Positions 53,123 through 64,000 of a DNA stretch of 64,000 bases are shown one piece after another. Position 1 is the stretch's first letter. Every line of letters starts with the position of its first letter. A model generated the notes under the pieces. The model ran no database searches, had not been told where the DNA came from, and saw only the letters and a program-made list of their open reading frames with translations. Origin of the DNA: Gautieria morchelliformis (lineage: Eukaryota; Basidiomycota; Agaricomycetes; Gomphales; Gomphaceae); assembly GCA_015179125.1 (NCBI GenBank), contig WHVA01000108.1:62001-126000 (forward strand), written 5' to 3'. A program made the translations under genes and the position numbers.

Positions 53123-53586
53123 CTCCCAAGCTGCAAATAGACAGAGTTTCAATGCTGTTGGAACAGGCGAGATGGTGATCGACATACTGAACGGAGTCAT
53201 GACACCTCAGCTGAAACTGATGGAGGTGTTATACTCACCCGATGTCAGTTACACCCTTGTGTCGTTGGGCGACTTGATGATGCTGGTTTCACTCTGACAG
53301 TTGCAAATGGCAAATGGACAGCAGGTCGGCATAGTCAATAAATCTGGACAAGGCCTTTATTGAGTTACACATGACTCAGATGTAGCCAACGCTGCTGTAG
53401 AAGTACTCAGCTTGGATTAATTCCACCAGTGCATGGGACACATTGCCCCTGAGACAGCTAGAAAACTTGTTACAAATGGTCTGGTAACAGGAGTTAAGCT
53501 GGAGGTTTTACTGTCCAGAAACCCCTTTTTCTGTGAGTCCTGGGTATATGCTAAGGCAACCTGCAAGCCTGTCCCAAAGGCCAGGG

Positions 53587-54036
53587 TGTAGAGGACAGGA
53601 ATTATAGGCAGTAGGACTGGACTTGGTGCTCAAAAGAAGACTAGAAATTAATTCACTACAGGATTTCTAGGTTAACAAATCGAAGAAGAATATAAGACTA
53701 ATTTACTTGCCTCTCTCAGTGAATTTGGTTGTCACTGAGAGAGGGGGGAAATGTGTCTCATGCGCATGTACTACTAGCCAGGACTTTAGCGCCTGTAGAA
53801 CATAGCACGTTGGTGAACAGCCGCAGCTCAAAAAGGAAACTTGTCCACAACCACCCACAAAGGGTCGGTTGGACAGAACATGAAAAGAAGTAGAAATACA
53901 GCTTTGAAAATCCAAAGAAAAATTTGACAAATCATAGAATGAATGTCAGCATGGTTTCAAGTCAAAATCAAAAGAAATACAAATGGTGGAATCTATTTGG
54001 ATTGATTTTGGTGCAGGAGCATAAATGCACCCAACA
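53587..54036. repeat. Solo LTR D2 (450 bp)
   Basis: TGTAGAGGACAG...GCACCCAACA with exact target duplication CAGGG (53582-53586 and 54037-54041). It is the inverted relative of D1. It has one intact hairpin CTCTCTCAGTGA...TCACTGAGAGAG (53711-53743). Confidence 0.95.
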
Positions 54037-54159
54037 CAGGGAAGGCAGTCAAACCTCAAACTTTGGTGATGAGGTACATAGTGATCTATGGGGACTGGCC
54101 CCAGTTGTCACAAAGGCTGGCAAACAATACTATGTTATCTTCTCAGATGACATGTCCAG

Positions 54160-54710
54160 TGTAAATACCCTATTTGCCCACATTGCCCTTAAGGCAACGC
54201 ACACTACTGGAATAGGTTAGCTAATGCTAGTGGATCCCGATAGATCCACTGTATAGTTCTTGCGTGGGCAGTTCCCTAGATAATCTTACCTTACACTGTC
54301 ACTATGGAGCACACAGAATAACCACACATTGGTTGAATTCCATTTGCCCTTGTGATACAAGGACATAAGATCCACTCTCTTACACCTTTTTGGAACTTCC
54401 GGCAGTTGTTTGCCAAGTGAACAACTGATTTGTGAAAATCCACACAATCTTGAAAAAGATCGCTGTGTTGATGGCTATTTAGCATTGAACACCATCCAGT
54501 AGACCCTCTACTGTCGACTGCGAGTGTGAATATTCCATGCAGTCGAAGAAGGACGCAAGCTTCTAGCTCATGGTCAACACCCCAGGCGCAGCCTAGCGAC
54601 ACAACAGCTGATGCAACCCTGGACCAATAGTCCAGGACACCAGAAGACAGAGAGGTCATAGACCTCATTGCGTTTGTCCCCCCAATTAAGTCTGAAGCCA
54701 AGGCACCTGC
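54160..54710 (+). mobile_element. 5' fragment of an M-family gypsy (LTR plus leader)
   Basis: The LTR-like part 54160-54295 (TGTAAATACCC...CTTACCTTACA) is followed by leader and gag-start sequence parallel to 55591-55990. Then it breaks off and copia L resumes. The insertion follows the bases CCAG, as for M at 55472. Confidence 0.8.
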
Positions 54711-55430
54711 CAAACATGTGCATAAGCCCAGCCAATGTGTTCAAGACATCCTAGAAGGACATGGCACGTCCTCTCATCGATTGTCCGATCCTGCTATCCC
54801 AACAGGAGTACAAATGCCTTCCGTTGCTGAGAAACAGCAGGAGGTGCTGGAAGGGGACAGGACTGCAGATTGGATGATGATAGCCAATGAAGTGGATGGG
54901 TATGTGCTTGTAGCAGAAACGAAGCCATTGAACCTAGATCTCTGGCTGAAGCAAAATGTCGCCCAGACTGGCACCTGTGGGAACAGGCTATCCATGAAGA
55001 ATTGACAGTACTTTGCGATGCTGGAACATGGGTACTCACAGATGCCCCTAGTGGTGCTAATATTGTGGGTTCCAACTGGGTTTTCCCAGCTAAAAAAGAT
55101 TCAGCAGGAAACATAGTCCACTACAAGGCCCACCTTGTAGCTCAAGGATTCCTGCAGGTACCTGGTGTCGACTACTTTGACACTTTTGCCCCAGTTGCCA
55201 AGCTGGCATCAATCCAAATGGTACTTGCTTTAGCTGCTGCTAATGATATGGAGCTGCATCAGATTGATATCAAAGGCACATATCTCAATGGGGAACTCAC
55301 AGACAGTGAAACAATTTACCCCCAGGGTATCATGCTCCACAATCATCTGGAAAGGTTTGTCTCCTTCAAAAGATGTTATATGGACTTAAGCAATCCAGAT
55401 GGCACTGGTACCAGAAGCTTGTGGACATAA
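54711..55430 (+). pseudogene. Copia L RT part
   Basis: Linker, then TVLCDAGTWVLTDAPSGANI, VGSNWVFPAKKDSAGNIVHY, KAHLVAQGFLQVPGVDYFDT, FAPVAKLASIQMVLALAAAN and HQIDIKGTYLNGEL (copia RT fingers/palm). The YVDD region is not reached because gypsy M interrupts shortly after. A frameshift lies near 54935-55002. Confidence 0.88.
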
Positions 55431-55471
55431 TGCTCACCAAGTTGCCTTTTTTTCACTGTGATGTTGACCAG

Positions 55472-55590
55472 TGTAAATAACCTATCTATGCACAGTAGTT
55501 ATTACATAGTCCCAGTGGGCCCCTTAGGGACCCACTGTATAGTTCATGCCTGGGAACCGGCCAGCGGTCCCCATCGCATCTTACCTTACA
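55472..55590 (+). repeat. 5' LTR of gypsy M (119 bp)
   Basis: TGTAAATAACC...CTTACCTTACA. The paralogous copy is at 54160-54295. This is very short for a gypsy LTR. It contains GGGCCCCTTAGGGACCC, a possible hairpin. Confidence 0.7.
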
Positions 55591-55858
55591 CTGTCACTAC
55601 GTAGCATTCAGAATACCACACACTGGTCAAGTTCTGTTGTGCCCTTGTGACACAAGGCCTAAGATCTACATCTTTACACCTTTTTGAACTATCCTGCGGT
55701 TGATCGCCACGCAACCAACCAATTGTGGATTCGAAGCAATCTTGAAAAATATCGCTGCATTGACGACTAAACATCGTTGAGACCCTCCGGTAGACCCTCT
55801 ACTGTCGGCTGCAAGCGTGATGCTTCCACGCAGTCGGAGACAGATGTGAGCCACGAGC

Positions 55859-58352
55859 TTGCGGTCCACGCCACAGGTGCAGCCCAGCGACACGACAGCT
55901 GATGCTACCCTGGACCAAGAATCCAGGACACCAGAAGACGGAGAGATCGTATATCTCACCGCCCTCGTCCCCCCAATTGAAGCCGAGGAAAACCCCGACC
56001 ATGTCTCGCTGAGTGTGGTCGAGGAGGAGACATTGCCGGGTGACAAACCGGCGCCGACCCCCCAATCCCCTCCCCCCAGAGACAAAGGAAAAGGCAGAGA
56101 GGTCTCGCTGTCATCAGACGGCAGAGCATCACTATCGAGACATGCACAAAGCCGAGACTCGAACCGCCGCTCATGAAGTTGAGCGATGACTATCGTCCCC
56201 GAAGGAGGACGAAGACAAAAAAGATGAGCCCCTGACGACAGTCAGGGCTCAGAATACTTGAGCTCAAGTCGCAAGAGCTCGAGGACACATGCCATTGACA
56301 ACAAGACAGCTGAGGCAATGACCAAACAGGTGCAGGACACATTGCACCGGAACACCCTCACAGGCCACAAGCATGAGCATATCGCATCGCAGCTTGATAA
56401 CATTGCCACTGCCCTCATGGAGTTTGGCAAAGAGCTCCACCAGATCAAGGAGATCAGGCAACGAGACGCTGCCATGCTGGAGGATGTCCAGACGGCCCTC
56501 CGCTCATGCGGGGAACGTGGGATGCCATGTCAAAGCTCGCGACAGTCCGCAGCCAGCAAACGTGGCCACGAGGTGGGAGACCCACGGCGAAAGGAACTGG
56601 ACTGGCAGCGAATGCCACCATCGGCTGCCCTGGTCGAACAGGACGTGAAGTTCAGAAGTGAACCCCAAGGAGAGTCAGCTGCCCCCATGGACAGCCGTAA
56701 GACGATCCAACAGATTGTCAGAGAGCAGGTCACCTCAGAGCCTGACTCTGAGGCAACAATGGAGAGCTTGGAGCTCAAAGCCGCGCACTGGCAGCAAAAA
56801 GAGGCTGCAGCCGTGTGCCGCCACATGCAAGCTCTCGAGCTGCTAGTGAAGAACACTGAGGAAGCAGTGGCCCAAAGCCATGCTGCTCAGCAGCCTGACG
56901 AACAGCTCGCGCGTGCCATGCAGGATGCGCAACAAGTGCAAATAGCCTACAACAGCAGGCTGCACATCCACAACGTGGGGTTGATGGGGGACACCAGGCA
57001 CAAAATGCTCCTGATCCTGAGCCCGACCCAGGCCCGGGGCACATCAGGGCATACAACAGCCTGCCCCACGCGGCGTCACAGCCACGTGAACGATCCATGG
57101 CCCCGACAGAGGGCCAGGGCATACCAGATCAGGCTGATGTCGTGCCGCTGGAGCCATACAATGGGATCACACAGATGATCCGCATGGAAGTAGCAGACGC
57201 CGCCAACACAGACCCAGAAAAGTCTGTGCTTGCAAAAGCCGGCGTGAAGCTGGCTCACCCCGAGCCATACGCCAGGGGATCTGACCTCGAAGAGTTTGAA
57301 ATCTTTGTTGCAGCCATCTTACGATGGCTGAAAATGAACTGCCTCCTGGGGCCAACCAGCATAGACATGCAGGTCGGCTACGTGGGCACCCGCCTGACCG
57401 GCGAAGCCCAGGAGTGGTTCCTGCAAAACGTGGAATGCTTCGACTGCCAGGTCTGCAACTGGACCCTGGAAACAGTGATGCAGGGCCTTCAAAAAAGGTT
57501 CCTGCACACACTGACATACCACCACGCATCGAATAAATTCAATGCAGTAATGCAGGGCACGAAAACCATTCAGGAGATGCTGAACAAGCTCATGAAGTAC
57601 GTGGCGTGTATGATACAGCCCCCCAGATGACTACATGTTCCGGAGACAGTTTGTGTTGGCACTGCGTGAGACTCTGCACAACGAGGTCCTCAAAAAGGGC
57701 TATAATGCCGAGAGCAGCTCTTCGAGATGGCCCGAATGATCAAGGAGACATCCCGATACAATATGGGGATGCGCCGCGCAGAAAGCGCAGCGGCAACAGC
57801 AAGCGCTGCCTGGCTTACAGGGAGTAAGCCAGTGACACAGACAGGCCTGACCAGGCCTAACCTGTTCTCAAGGCGTGGAGCGTCACAGCGACCGCTGCCC
57901 CCACACCCAGCCCAAGCTGGACGCCCGCCTGAAGCCAAACAGCCTCAAGCATCAGGGTCATCACCGCGACCAGCCCTGCCAACGAAAGTGTTGGGCCGAC
58001 CTAACAATTGGCCCAGCAGCAGCCAAAGCAGCGCTACTTGCTTTGAATGTGGCCAACCTGGCCACAAGAAGGCGGAGTGCCCCCGGCTTAGGTCCGGTAT
58101 TAGGACAGCAGCTGCGAGGCACGACGATGAGCCCGAGATCCAGATGCGGATCTCGGACAAAATTCTCTTCAATGGATTGATGAAGAGGGGGAGGGTGATC
58201 CCCAACCCAACGAATCTCCAAACAACGGAGATGCGCCTGCTGAAGAGTAGGATCCCAAGCTGTCCCAGTAATATGAATGGGACGAAGAGGCAGAAGACAC
58301 CACCTACAGGTCCAGCGCAATCAGGATTGCGCTGGAAGATGACGCCACCATG
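55859..58352 (+). pseudogene. Gypsy M Gag
   Basis: N-terminal disordered, acidic part (EDGEIVYLTALVPPIEAEEN) near 55930. After a stop and frame change comes a coiled-coil-like part from about 56260 (EAMTKQVQDTLHRN, IATALMEFGKELHQIKEI). After another frame change near 57050 the capsid region follows (VGYVGTRLTGEAQEWFLQNV near 57375). A TGA near 57628 and a broken stretch precede the CCHC knuckle CFECGQPGHKKAEC near 58040. Ends at 58350. Confidence 0.82.
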
Positions 58353-61300
58353 AAAGTCATGGCGGCATGCACGTCAGTTACGCCAGACAAGGTGTCCGAG
58401 CTGGTGTATCACCACCGAAGCAAGCACAGGATGCGGCCGATGCGCCCACACAGTGAGAACCGTACCCTCTCGGGGTACTGGGAAATAAATGGCGTAAAAG
58501 CCCACTGCCTGCTGGATAGCAGGAGTGAAGGGTTACTACTATCCCCTGAATTCATGTGAGCCACAGGGATGAAAACATTCGCCCTGGAGCAGCCAATCGC
58601 ACTGCAGCTGGCCTGCATAGGCAGCTGTTCCAGGATCAATTATGGAACGAACACAGCCATTAAATTTGGTCATGAAATATACGACTAATATTATGACATG
58701 ATCTTAGGGACACTGTTCCTAAGAAGATTTGGCATCACCCTGGACTTCTCAAGCCCAGGGACGATCCGTAAGGGGAAGGAAATAATCCCCACAGGCAAGG
58801 TCTTGTTCGATGATAATGAGTTGACAAAATGAGGGCAAGGGCCCAAGGGTGAGCAGGGTCACCCTGGCGCCGAAGCCAAACCTGGCTCATTGAAGCCAGG
58901 AGGATGAGTCGCATAATGACTTGTCATTGAGCTCCCCCTACAACCGTAGGGAGAGGTGCTCTCACCTGATGGTGAAAGCGTTGGGGAAAAGAAAGGCGGT
59001 CCCATGCGCCGCGGGACCTAATAGATGCACACAGCGCCTAATGGCTTCTAAGCCAACCACCACTGTCATCCTCATGGATGACGACATCCCTCGCCTCCAT
59101 GAGGAATGGATGGAAAGAATCACTGACCTAGTCAGTGGAATCCCATTAGAACTCCTGCTGCTGTGGGAGATCAACCATGAGATCAATCTCATTGATCCCA
59201 ACAAACACATGCGGTATCAACTACCGAAGTGCCACAAACATTTCTGAGAGGAACTGTCGGCGAAGATAGAACCCTACACCACTGCAAAGTGGTGGATCCC
59301 GGCAGTTGCACAGCAGGCCGTACCCATGCTGTGCATGCCGAAGAAGAACGGTACACTAAGAACCGTTTTTGATCTGCATCAGCAGAACAAGAACACTGTG
59401 AAGGACATTACGCCCTTCCCAGATCAGGATATCATCTGTAGCGACATGGCTCGCTGTTGATACTGCATGAAACTCAATATGTCCGAAGCATACAAGCAGA
59501 TCCGGATTCATCCACATGACGTAGCAAAGACTGTCTTTGCCACGATCCTTGGCACCTTCAGGAGCCAGGTGATACAGATAGGAGACTGCAACGCCCCATC
59601 CACATTCCAACCCCTGATGATGGCCATATTCTGTGACTGCATAGGTTGCTTCGTCCATGTCTACATGGACAACATATTCATTTTCTCACTCTCAATACAA
59701 GAGCATGAGGATCACCTCTATATTGTCTTTGACAGACTGAGGAAGAACCACCTTTTTCTGAGCAAGAAAAAGGTCAATCTCTATTCCATCCGAATGGAGT
59801 GCCTCGGCCACATTATCGATGGCCAAGGTGTACACGCCAATGAGGATAAGATGCAACACATCCGCAAGTGGTGTAGGCCATGAACATTCAATGACATCCA
59901 GCGGTTCCTCGGGCTAGTACAATACCTGGCACATTACATGCCAGATGTTAGCGCATACACGACCCCGTTATCGGGCTGTGCGTGTAACAACTGTCCATTC
60001 GAATGGACTCCACTACTAGACAAATGCTGGCAAAGCATTAAGGCGTTGGCCTGTAAGACCCTGATCCTGCGTCCAATCGATGCATGGTGCCCAGAGCCAA
60101 TGGGTGATCACGACGGGTCAAAAGCCAGCGTTGGTGCGGTCTATGGCCAAGGCCCCGACTGGAAAACCTGTCGGCCAGCCGGCTTCTTGTCAAAGAAGTT
60201 CAGTGTTGCTCAGCAACACTACCGGACTCACGAGCACAAGACAATCGCGGTGCTCGTGGCTCTCATGAAATGGGAGGATAAACTGCTGGGTTGAAGGTTC
60301 ACCCTCGTCACAGACCACAAAGGGCTCGAATACTTGGAGAGCCAGAAGAGCCTATCTGACCACCAGGTCAGATGGTGGGAGCTTCTATCCCGTTTCAACT
60401 TCAACACCGTACATGTTGACGGTGTAGAGAACAAGGTAGCAAACTGCCTGTCACGCTACTACGAGAGCGATACGAGTGACGACAGTCGCCCAGACCATGT
60501 CTTCGTAAATGCAGACACACATTTAGACCCAGAAGGTGAGCTACTGCCCACTGACCAGTATATTGAACTGCAAACAGCAGCGACGAGACAGTCTAACCGC
60601 CTCGCAGAGAAGACCGAGGCATGGATATTGGAATCCACCGCATTAAACAAGGGCTCACAAAAGCCTGCGAACAGCGCCGAATCATGCCATGACGATGACG
60701 ATGATGTCAAAGTCATCGCCACAGGTAACGATGGCACGCCCCTGTGCCGGAGCATTGAACAAGGCGTAGACCTGTCCAAGGTCTTATGAGACGCGTACCA
60801 TAGGGATGCCATGTTCTCAAAAATCATGGAGCACCCGGATACGCACCCAAGATTCAGAATCTGGGACGGGCTGATCTGGACTAAGAATCAGCTCAAGAGA
60901 GACGTCATCACCGTCCCCCGATCTGGGGAGAAGGAGGCTGATTGAAATCATCATTGATCGAGCACACCAGATAGTCGGTCACTATGGCCATCTGAAGACA
61001 TCGAACTACATTCGAAGGTCATATTGGTGGGGCATGAGCCCAGACATTGAGTCATTCTGCACATCGTGCGCGAAGTGCCAGATGACGAAAACCGGGCCAC
61101 AACGGCCCAAAGGTTTACTACACAGCCTACCCATCCCAGATAGGCCGTGGCAGTCGATTGGCATTGACTTCATGGGGCCCCTGCACAAATCTAATGACTG
61201 TGACTACCTGATGGTAGTCATTGACCGACTAATGTCACACGTCCACCTCATCCCAACCACAACGAGCGTGTCAGCCAAGGGAGTAGCCTGGCTGTTTCTA

Positions 61301-62239
61301 AAAGAAATTGTTCGGCTCCATGGAGTCCCAGACTCCATCGTCTTGGATAGAGACTCAAAGTTCAAGTCTATATTCTGGCATGAACTACAGCCACTCATGG
61401 GGACTAAACTCCTCATGTCGACTGCCTTTCATCCCCAAACGGATGGAGCAACCGAGCACGCAAACTGCTCGATCGGACAGATTGTGTGCGGTAGTCAGGG
61501 ACGACCAGAAAGCTTGGGCACTGAAATGCCCAATGGTCGAGGTCGTCCTCAACAGCAACGTCAGTGCAACCATAGGGTTCGCACCCTTTGAACTGAACCA
61601 CGGCTATATGCTGCGGATAGACCTCCCCATAGCCATGGACACCCTGTTTAAAGGGGTAGCCCGGTTCGCACATCAGGCCAGATGGAACCTGATGGCGGCA
61701 CACGATGCAATCATCGAGCATTGCGTGACGCAAATGTTTCATGCAAACAAGAAATGTATGGCGAGTGACAGGTATGCAGCCAATGACCGCATATACCTCT
61801 CGACCCAAAACCTGACTCTGCCGAAAGGAAGAGCCAGAAAACCCGTTCCACGGTACATCCGACCATCCGCGTTGTCGAGGCGCATAATGACTCCTCGATG
61901 GTGACCCTTGAACTCCCTGACGAGCTGAAAAGCCGTCGTATATCACCGGTCTTCCATCCGAGCCTCGTACGATGATACGAGGCTAACAATGACGAATTGT
62001 TCCCTCGTCGTGAGGCCAAGTCATTTTATGACTTTGGAGTGAATGATGACGAGGAGTGGCTCATCGACAATATTCTCACACATTGATGGATAAACTCGAC
62101 GGACCTGGAGTTCCAGGTCTGCTGGACCCTAGGCGACGTGACATGGGAACCCATGTCATCGTGCAAGGATCTTGAAGATCTAGATAGCTATCTAGAGCTC
62201 CAGGGGGTGGGCAAGCCACGCGACCTCCCCAGGCGCCAC
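58353..62239 (+). pseudogene. Gypsy M Pol with chromodomain, heavily decayed
   Basis: Protease near 58500 (AHCLLDSRSEGLLLSPEF, with DSG altered to DSR). RT from about 59330 (FDLHQQNKN, MKLNMSEAYKQIRIHPHD). The catalytic motif is YMDN instead of YMDD (59665-59673). Connection (FLGLVQYLAHYMPDVSAYTT), RNase H (DHDGSKASVGAVYG near 60110, RTHEHKTIAVLVALMKWEDK), integrase zinc arm (CTSCAKCQMTKTGPQ near 61060), core (IGIDFMGP, LDRDSKFKS near 61350, QTDGATEHANCSIGQ near 61435), and after a frameshift ELNHGYMLRI. The chromodomain-like end is LEFQVCWTLGDVTWEPMSSC near 62110, stop at 62237. More than ten stops, TGA the most frequent. Confidence 0.85.
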
Positions 62240-62329
62240 TAGACGCATCTGTCACGTGCACAGCACGTGATGCGCTGGCCTCGGTGCGGTTAAATTTTCA
62301 CCTCGGATCTTTCCGAGGCACATCGCTTC

Positions 62330-64000
62330 TTGGACGCAAACCACCATCATCTCCCCATGAAGATAATGCCACCCAAAGATGGGATGGACGTTGATCCGTC
62401 AACGTCCGCGACACACTCAACGGCCCCGAGACAAGGGGCCACCGACATCCTACAAGCCCCGGTAGATCAGGAGAACTGGATGATCGTAGGATGGGAAGAT
62501 GCTCTAGCAATCATCCACCCAGAGGACTGCGACACCTGCGCGGCTTATGCCACACACTTACGGGCCACGACAGGCACCCGCAAGGTGAAGCTGAGAGATG
62601 AGGACATTGGTGACGCTGTCAATGCAGCCTGGGGATGGCTCCCGGGGGCATCGCATGTGATGCGCGAGTGGAGCCCCTGCAGGACGTCCATGACCTCAAA
62701 AAGGAGGTCAAGGATTTGGAGCACGCGGTCGAAGACCGCGATGATGTGCTCGAAGTCGAGCGCGCCAGAGTAAAAGAGCTAGAGGAGCAGCTGAAGGTGC
62801 TCCAGCTCACACATGCAGCCTCAAAAAGGCCGCGCCATGACACGGCCATGACACGGCCACACACCCATGGCCAGCCCTTCATCACCTCCCACGACGGCAC
62901 CCTTCCAGCATGCGCAGCCTCGGGACTGGCTTCCCGATTATCAGCTCCCACCCCGACATCACCAGAGGGGTGGAGCGCGCCGTCCGACGCCGCGTACAGT
63001 GTCCTGGAAGGATGGGAGTCCGACTCCTCCATCTGGAAGACGTACAAGCCGGACAGAGCTCAGCAAATGGCTGAGCAGCCAAAAAAGAAGTGCAGGAAAT
63101 TGCGCAGCACCCCCAACACTGTCAATGGTCTAGCCATTGTGAAGGAAAGCGCGATCAGCACATACCTAGCGGCGTCACCGTCGCACAGAATCAAAGACCC
63201 TGCCCTACAATGGCAGGTAGCGTTGGTCGAGGCCCAGTACATCAGGCCTCACGTGGACCTGCCACCACCGGCGGGGACAGTTCACCCTCCCTACCCGGGG
63301 GAGGGAGTGATAATACCACTCGGAGACCCGCCGATCTCCAAGACGGGCCTCCTACCATGACCAGTAGGAAAGGCACAACAACGACGTACTCAATGGTACG
63401 ATGTCTGCCCGCTCAACGACACATGCTTCGTTGAGCTCCTAGCGCAGGCAAAAGACACACCACAGTTCCTGCGCACACATGAGATGATCGGCATGTTCAA
63501 GCGCATCGAGCGTGAGCAGCGCACTTGCAATCCCAAATGGGATTGTCTCATGATAGCGAGCTGTACCCCGCACGACATCGCCGCCATCCTAAAGGGTTGG
63601 ATACACAACCCCGAAGGAATCCCTTCTGCCATCCGCAACAACGCGGATGGAACCCTCAACCTAGACGACATGGACGTCTGGATGTGGTTGAAGGCCCTCA
63701 CACCCCGAGTTAAAGGGGTCGCGTCACCTCTCAAGTCAAGACTCCTCGACCTGTTCGGCTTGACCGACCAATGGTCAAGCTTCGTCGATGCCAGGGAATT
63801 CCTGACACCACAGAGCACCAGCCTGCGGTTATCCATCACGGGTCCATATCCCGTGGGAGGCCGAGCTGGCTCCGACATCCCGCTCGCCAAGATCGCGCGA
63901 TGGCTGGCCCGCTACACCGGCGTCACTCGCGAACAAGTGGCTCACATTGAACATTATGTTCAATGCAGCCTCACCGGCACAGCATTCAGTGCCGCTGGAT
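62330..64000 (+). pseudogene. Extra 3' ORF of gypsy M (coiled coil, unknown function), partial
   Basis: Begins near 62348 (MKIMPPKDGMDVDPSTSATH) and continues through NWMIVGWEDALAIIHPEDCD and AAYATHLRATTGT. One frameshift near 62650 leads into a clear coiled coil (EVKDLEHAVEDRDDVLEVER). A Pro/Ser-rich linker follows, then ISTYLAASPSHRIKDPALQW. A TGA at 63358 (CGA would give Arg) interrupts, and the frame then runs open to the window end (TCFVELLAQAKDTPQFLRTH, GWIHNPEGIPSAIRNNADG). At least 550 residues, sense to pol and downstream of the chromodomain, where an LTR would normally follow. No known domain recognised. Confidence 0.65.

Larger units (their letters stand above)
52066..54215 (+). 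pseudogene. Copia L protease to integrase N-terminal part, interrupted twice
   Basis: Acidic linker, then the protease motif HIEVYNSGCTRHITPY near 52417, in which the catalytic Asp is Asn. After the 52497-53122 insertion it resumes QAANRQSFNAVGTGEMVIDI and LYSPDVSYTLVSLGDL (protease C-terminal part). Next come FHQCMGHIAPETARKLV and FCESWVYAKATCKPVPKA (zinc arm), then across solo LTR D2 FGDEVHSDLWGL and YYVIFSDDMS (integrase). Stops and frameshifts throughout. Confidence 0.82.
51540..55471 (+). mobile_element. Degenerate Ty1/copia element L
   Basis: Gag, protease, pre-integrase, integrase start and RT remnants lie in copia order, interrupted at 52497-53122, 53587-54036 and 54160-54710. It is cut off at 55471 by gypsy M. 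No LTR of its own is identified. Confidence 0.85.
55472..64000 (+). mobile_element. Ty3/gypsy element M with short LTR and extra 3' ORF (3' end outside window)
   Basis: Short LTR, gag, protease, RT, RNase H, integrase and chromodomain in order, then an extra ORF. It is inserted in copia L. Many stops, mostly TGA. The 3' LTR is not reached. Confidence 0.88.

Noticed and set aside
1-64000. CRISPR arrays, bacterial operons, phage or plasmid genes
   Set aside because: Introns, LTR retrotransposons and eukaryotic gene families show a fungal nuclear genome; no spaced direct repeats of CRISPR type are present.

Overview
The window looks like a TE-dominated region of an agaricomycete (mushroom-type basidiomycete) nuclear genome. 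The evidence is protein genes cut by many ~45-60 bp GT-AG introns, a BTB protein and a TPR-repeat protein of types expanded in Agaricomycetes, chromodomain Ty3/gypsy and Ty1/copia elements, and decay dominated by CpG to TpG/CpA changes. No rRNA, tRNA or CRISPR array was recognised. Little of the 64 kb lies outside mobile DNA.

Layout. 1-425 is the end of a copia element with its 3' LTR (433-666). 667-1282 holds fragments of a long LTR family, here called B. 1283-6872 is a gypsy element (G1) whose pol is in one frame broken only by TGA codons. 7159-11971 is a complete copia element (K, minus strand) with two 303-bp LTRs and a 5-bp target duplication. 12541-14783 is a sugar transporter gene on the minus strand. 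A near-identical paralogue lies on the plus strand at 36964-39201. The pair is divergent and separated by about 22 kb of nested transposons.

The interval between them holds a degenerate gypsy (A, 16611-29606). A is interrupted by a solo LTR (B1), which is interrupted by an 8.0-kb gypsy (C, minus strand, 18550-26553), whose 3' LTR is interrupted by a solo LTR (D1). Each step has an exact 5-bp target duplication. Further right are a second gypsy relic (H), several solo LTRs including one inside another of its own family, two near-palindromic foldback MITEs and a non-autonomous hAT-like element.

40053-46400 is the most unusual part. It is a 6.35-kb interval bounded by 67-bp inverted repeats (56 of 67 matching, no gaps) and a TCTA duplication. 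It holds three decayed genes: a Cys-rich conserved protein, an integrase/transposase with an N-terminal helix-turn-helix, and a BTB protein transcribed head-to-head from the integrase. I read it as a cargo-carrying DNA transposon with a retroviral-type integrase. The integrase is broken by a solo LTR and a mutated splice donor.

47708-50128 encodes an array of about sixteen 45-residue TPR-like repeats. 51540-55471 is a relic copia (L) with nested solo LTRs and other insertions. 55472 to the window end is a short-LTR gypsy (M) with gag, pol, chromodomain and an extra 3' ORF that runs off the edge.

Apart from the two transporters, and possibly the TPR and BTB genes, the coding content is retroelement protein. 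Most of it is inactivated by CpG-type nonsense or catalytic-site changes, which suggests cytosine methylation of repeats.
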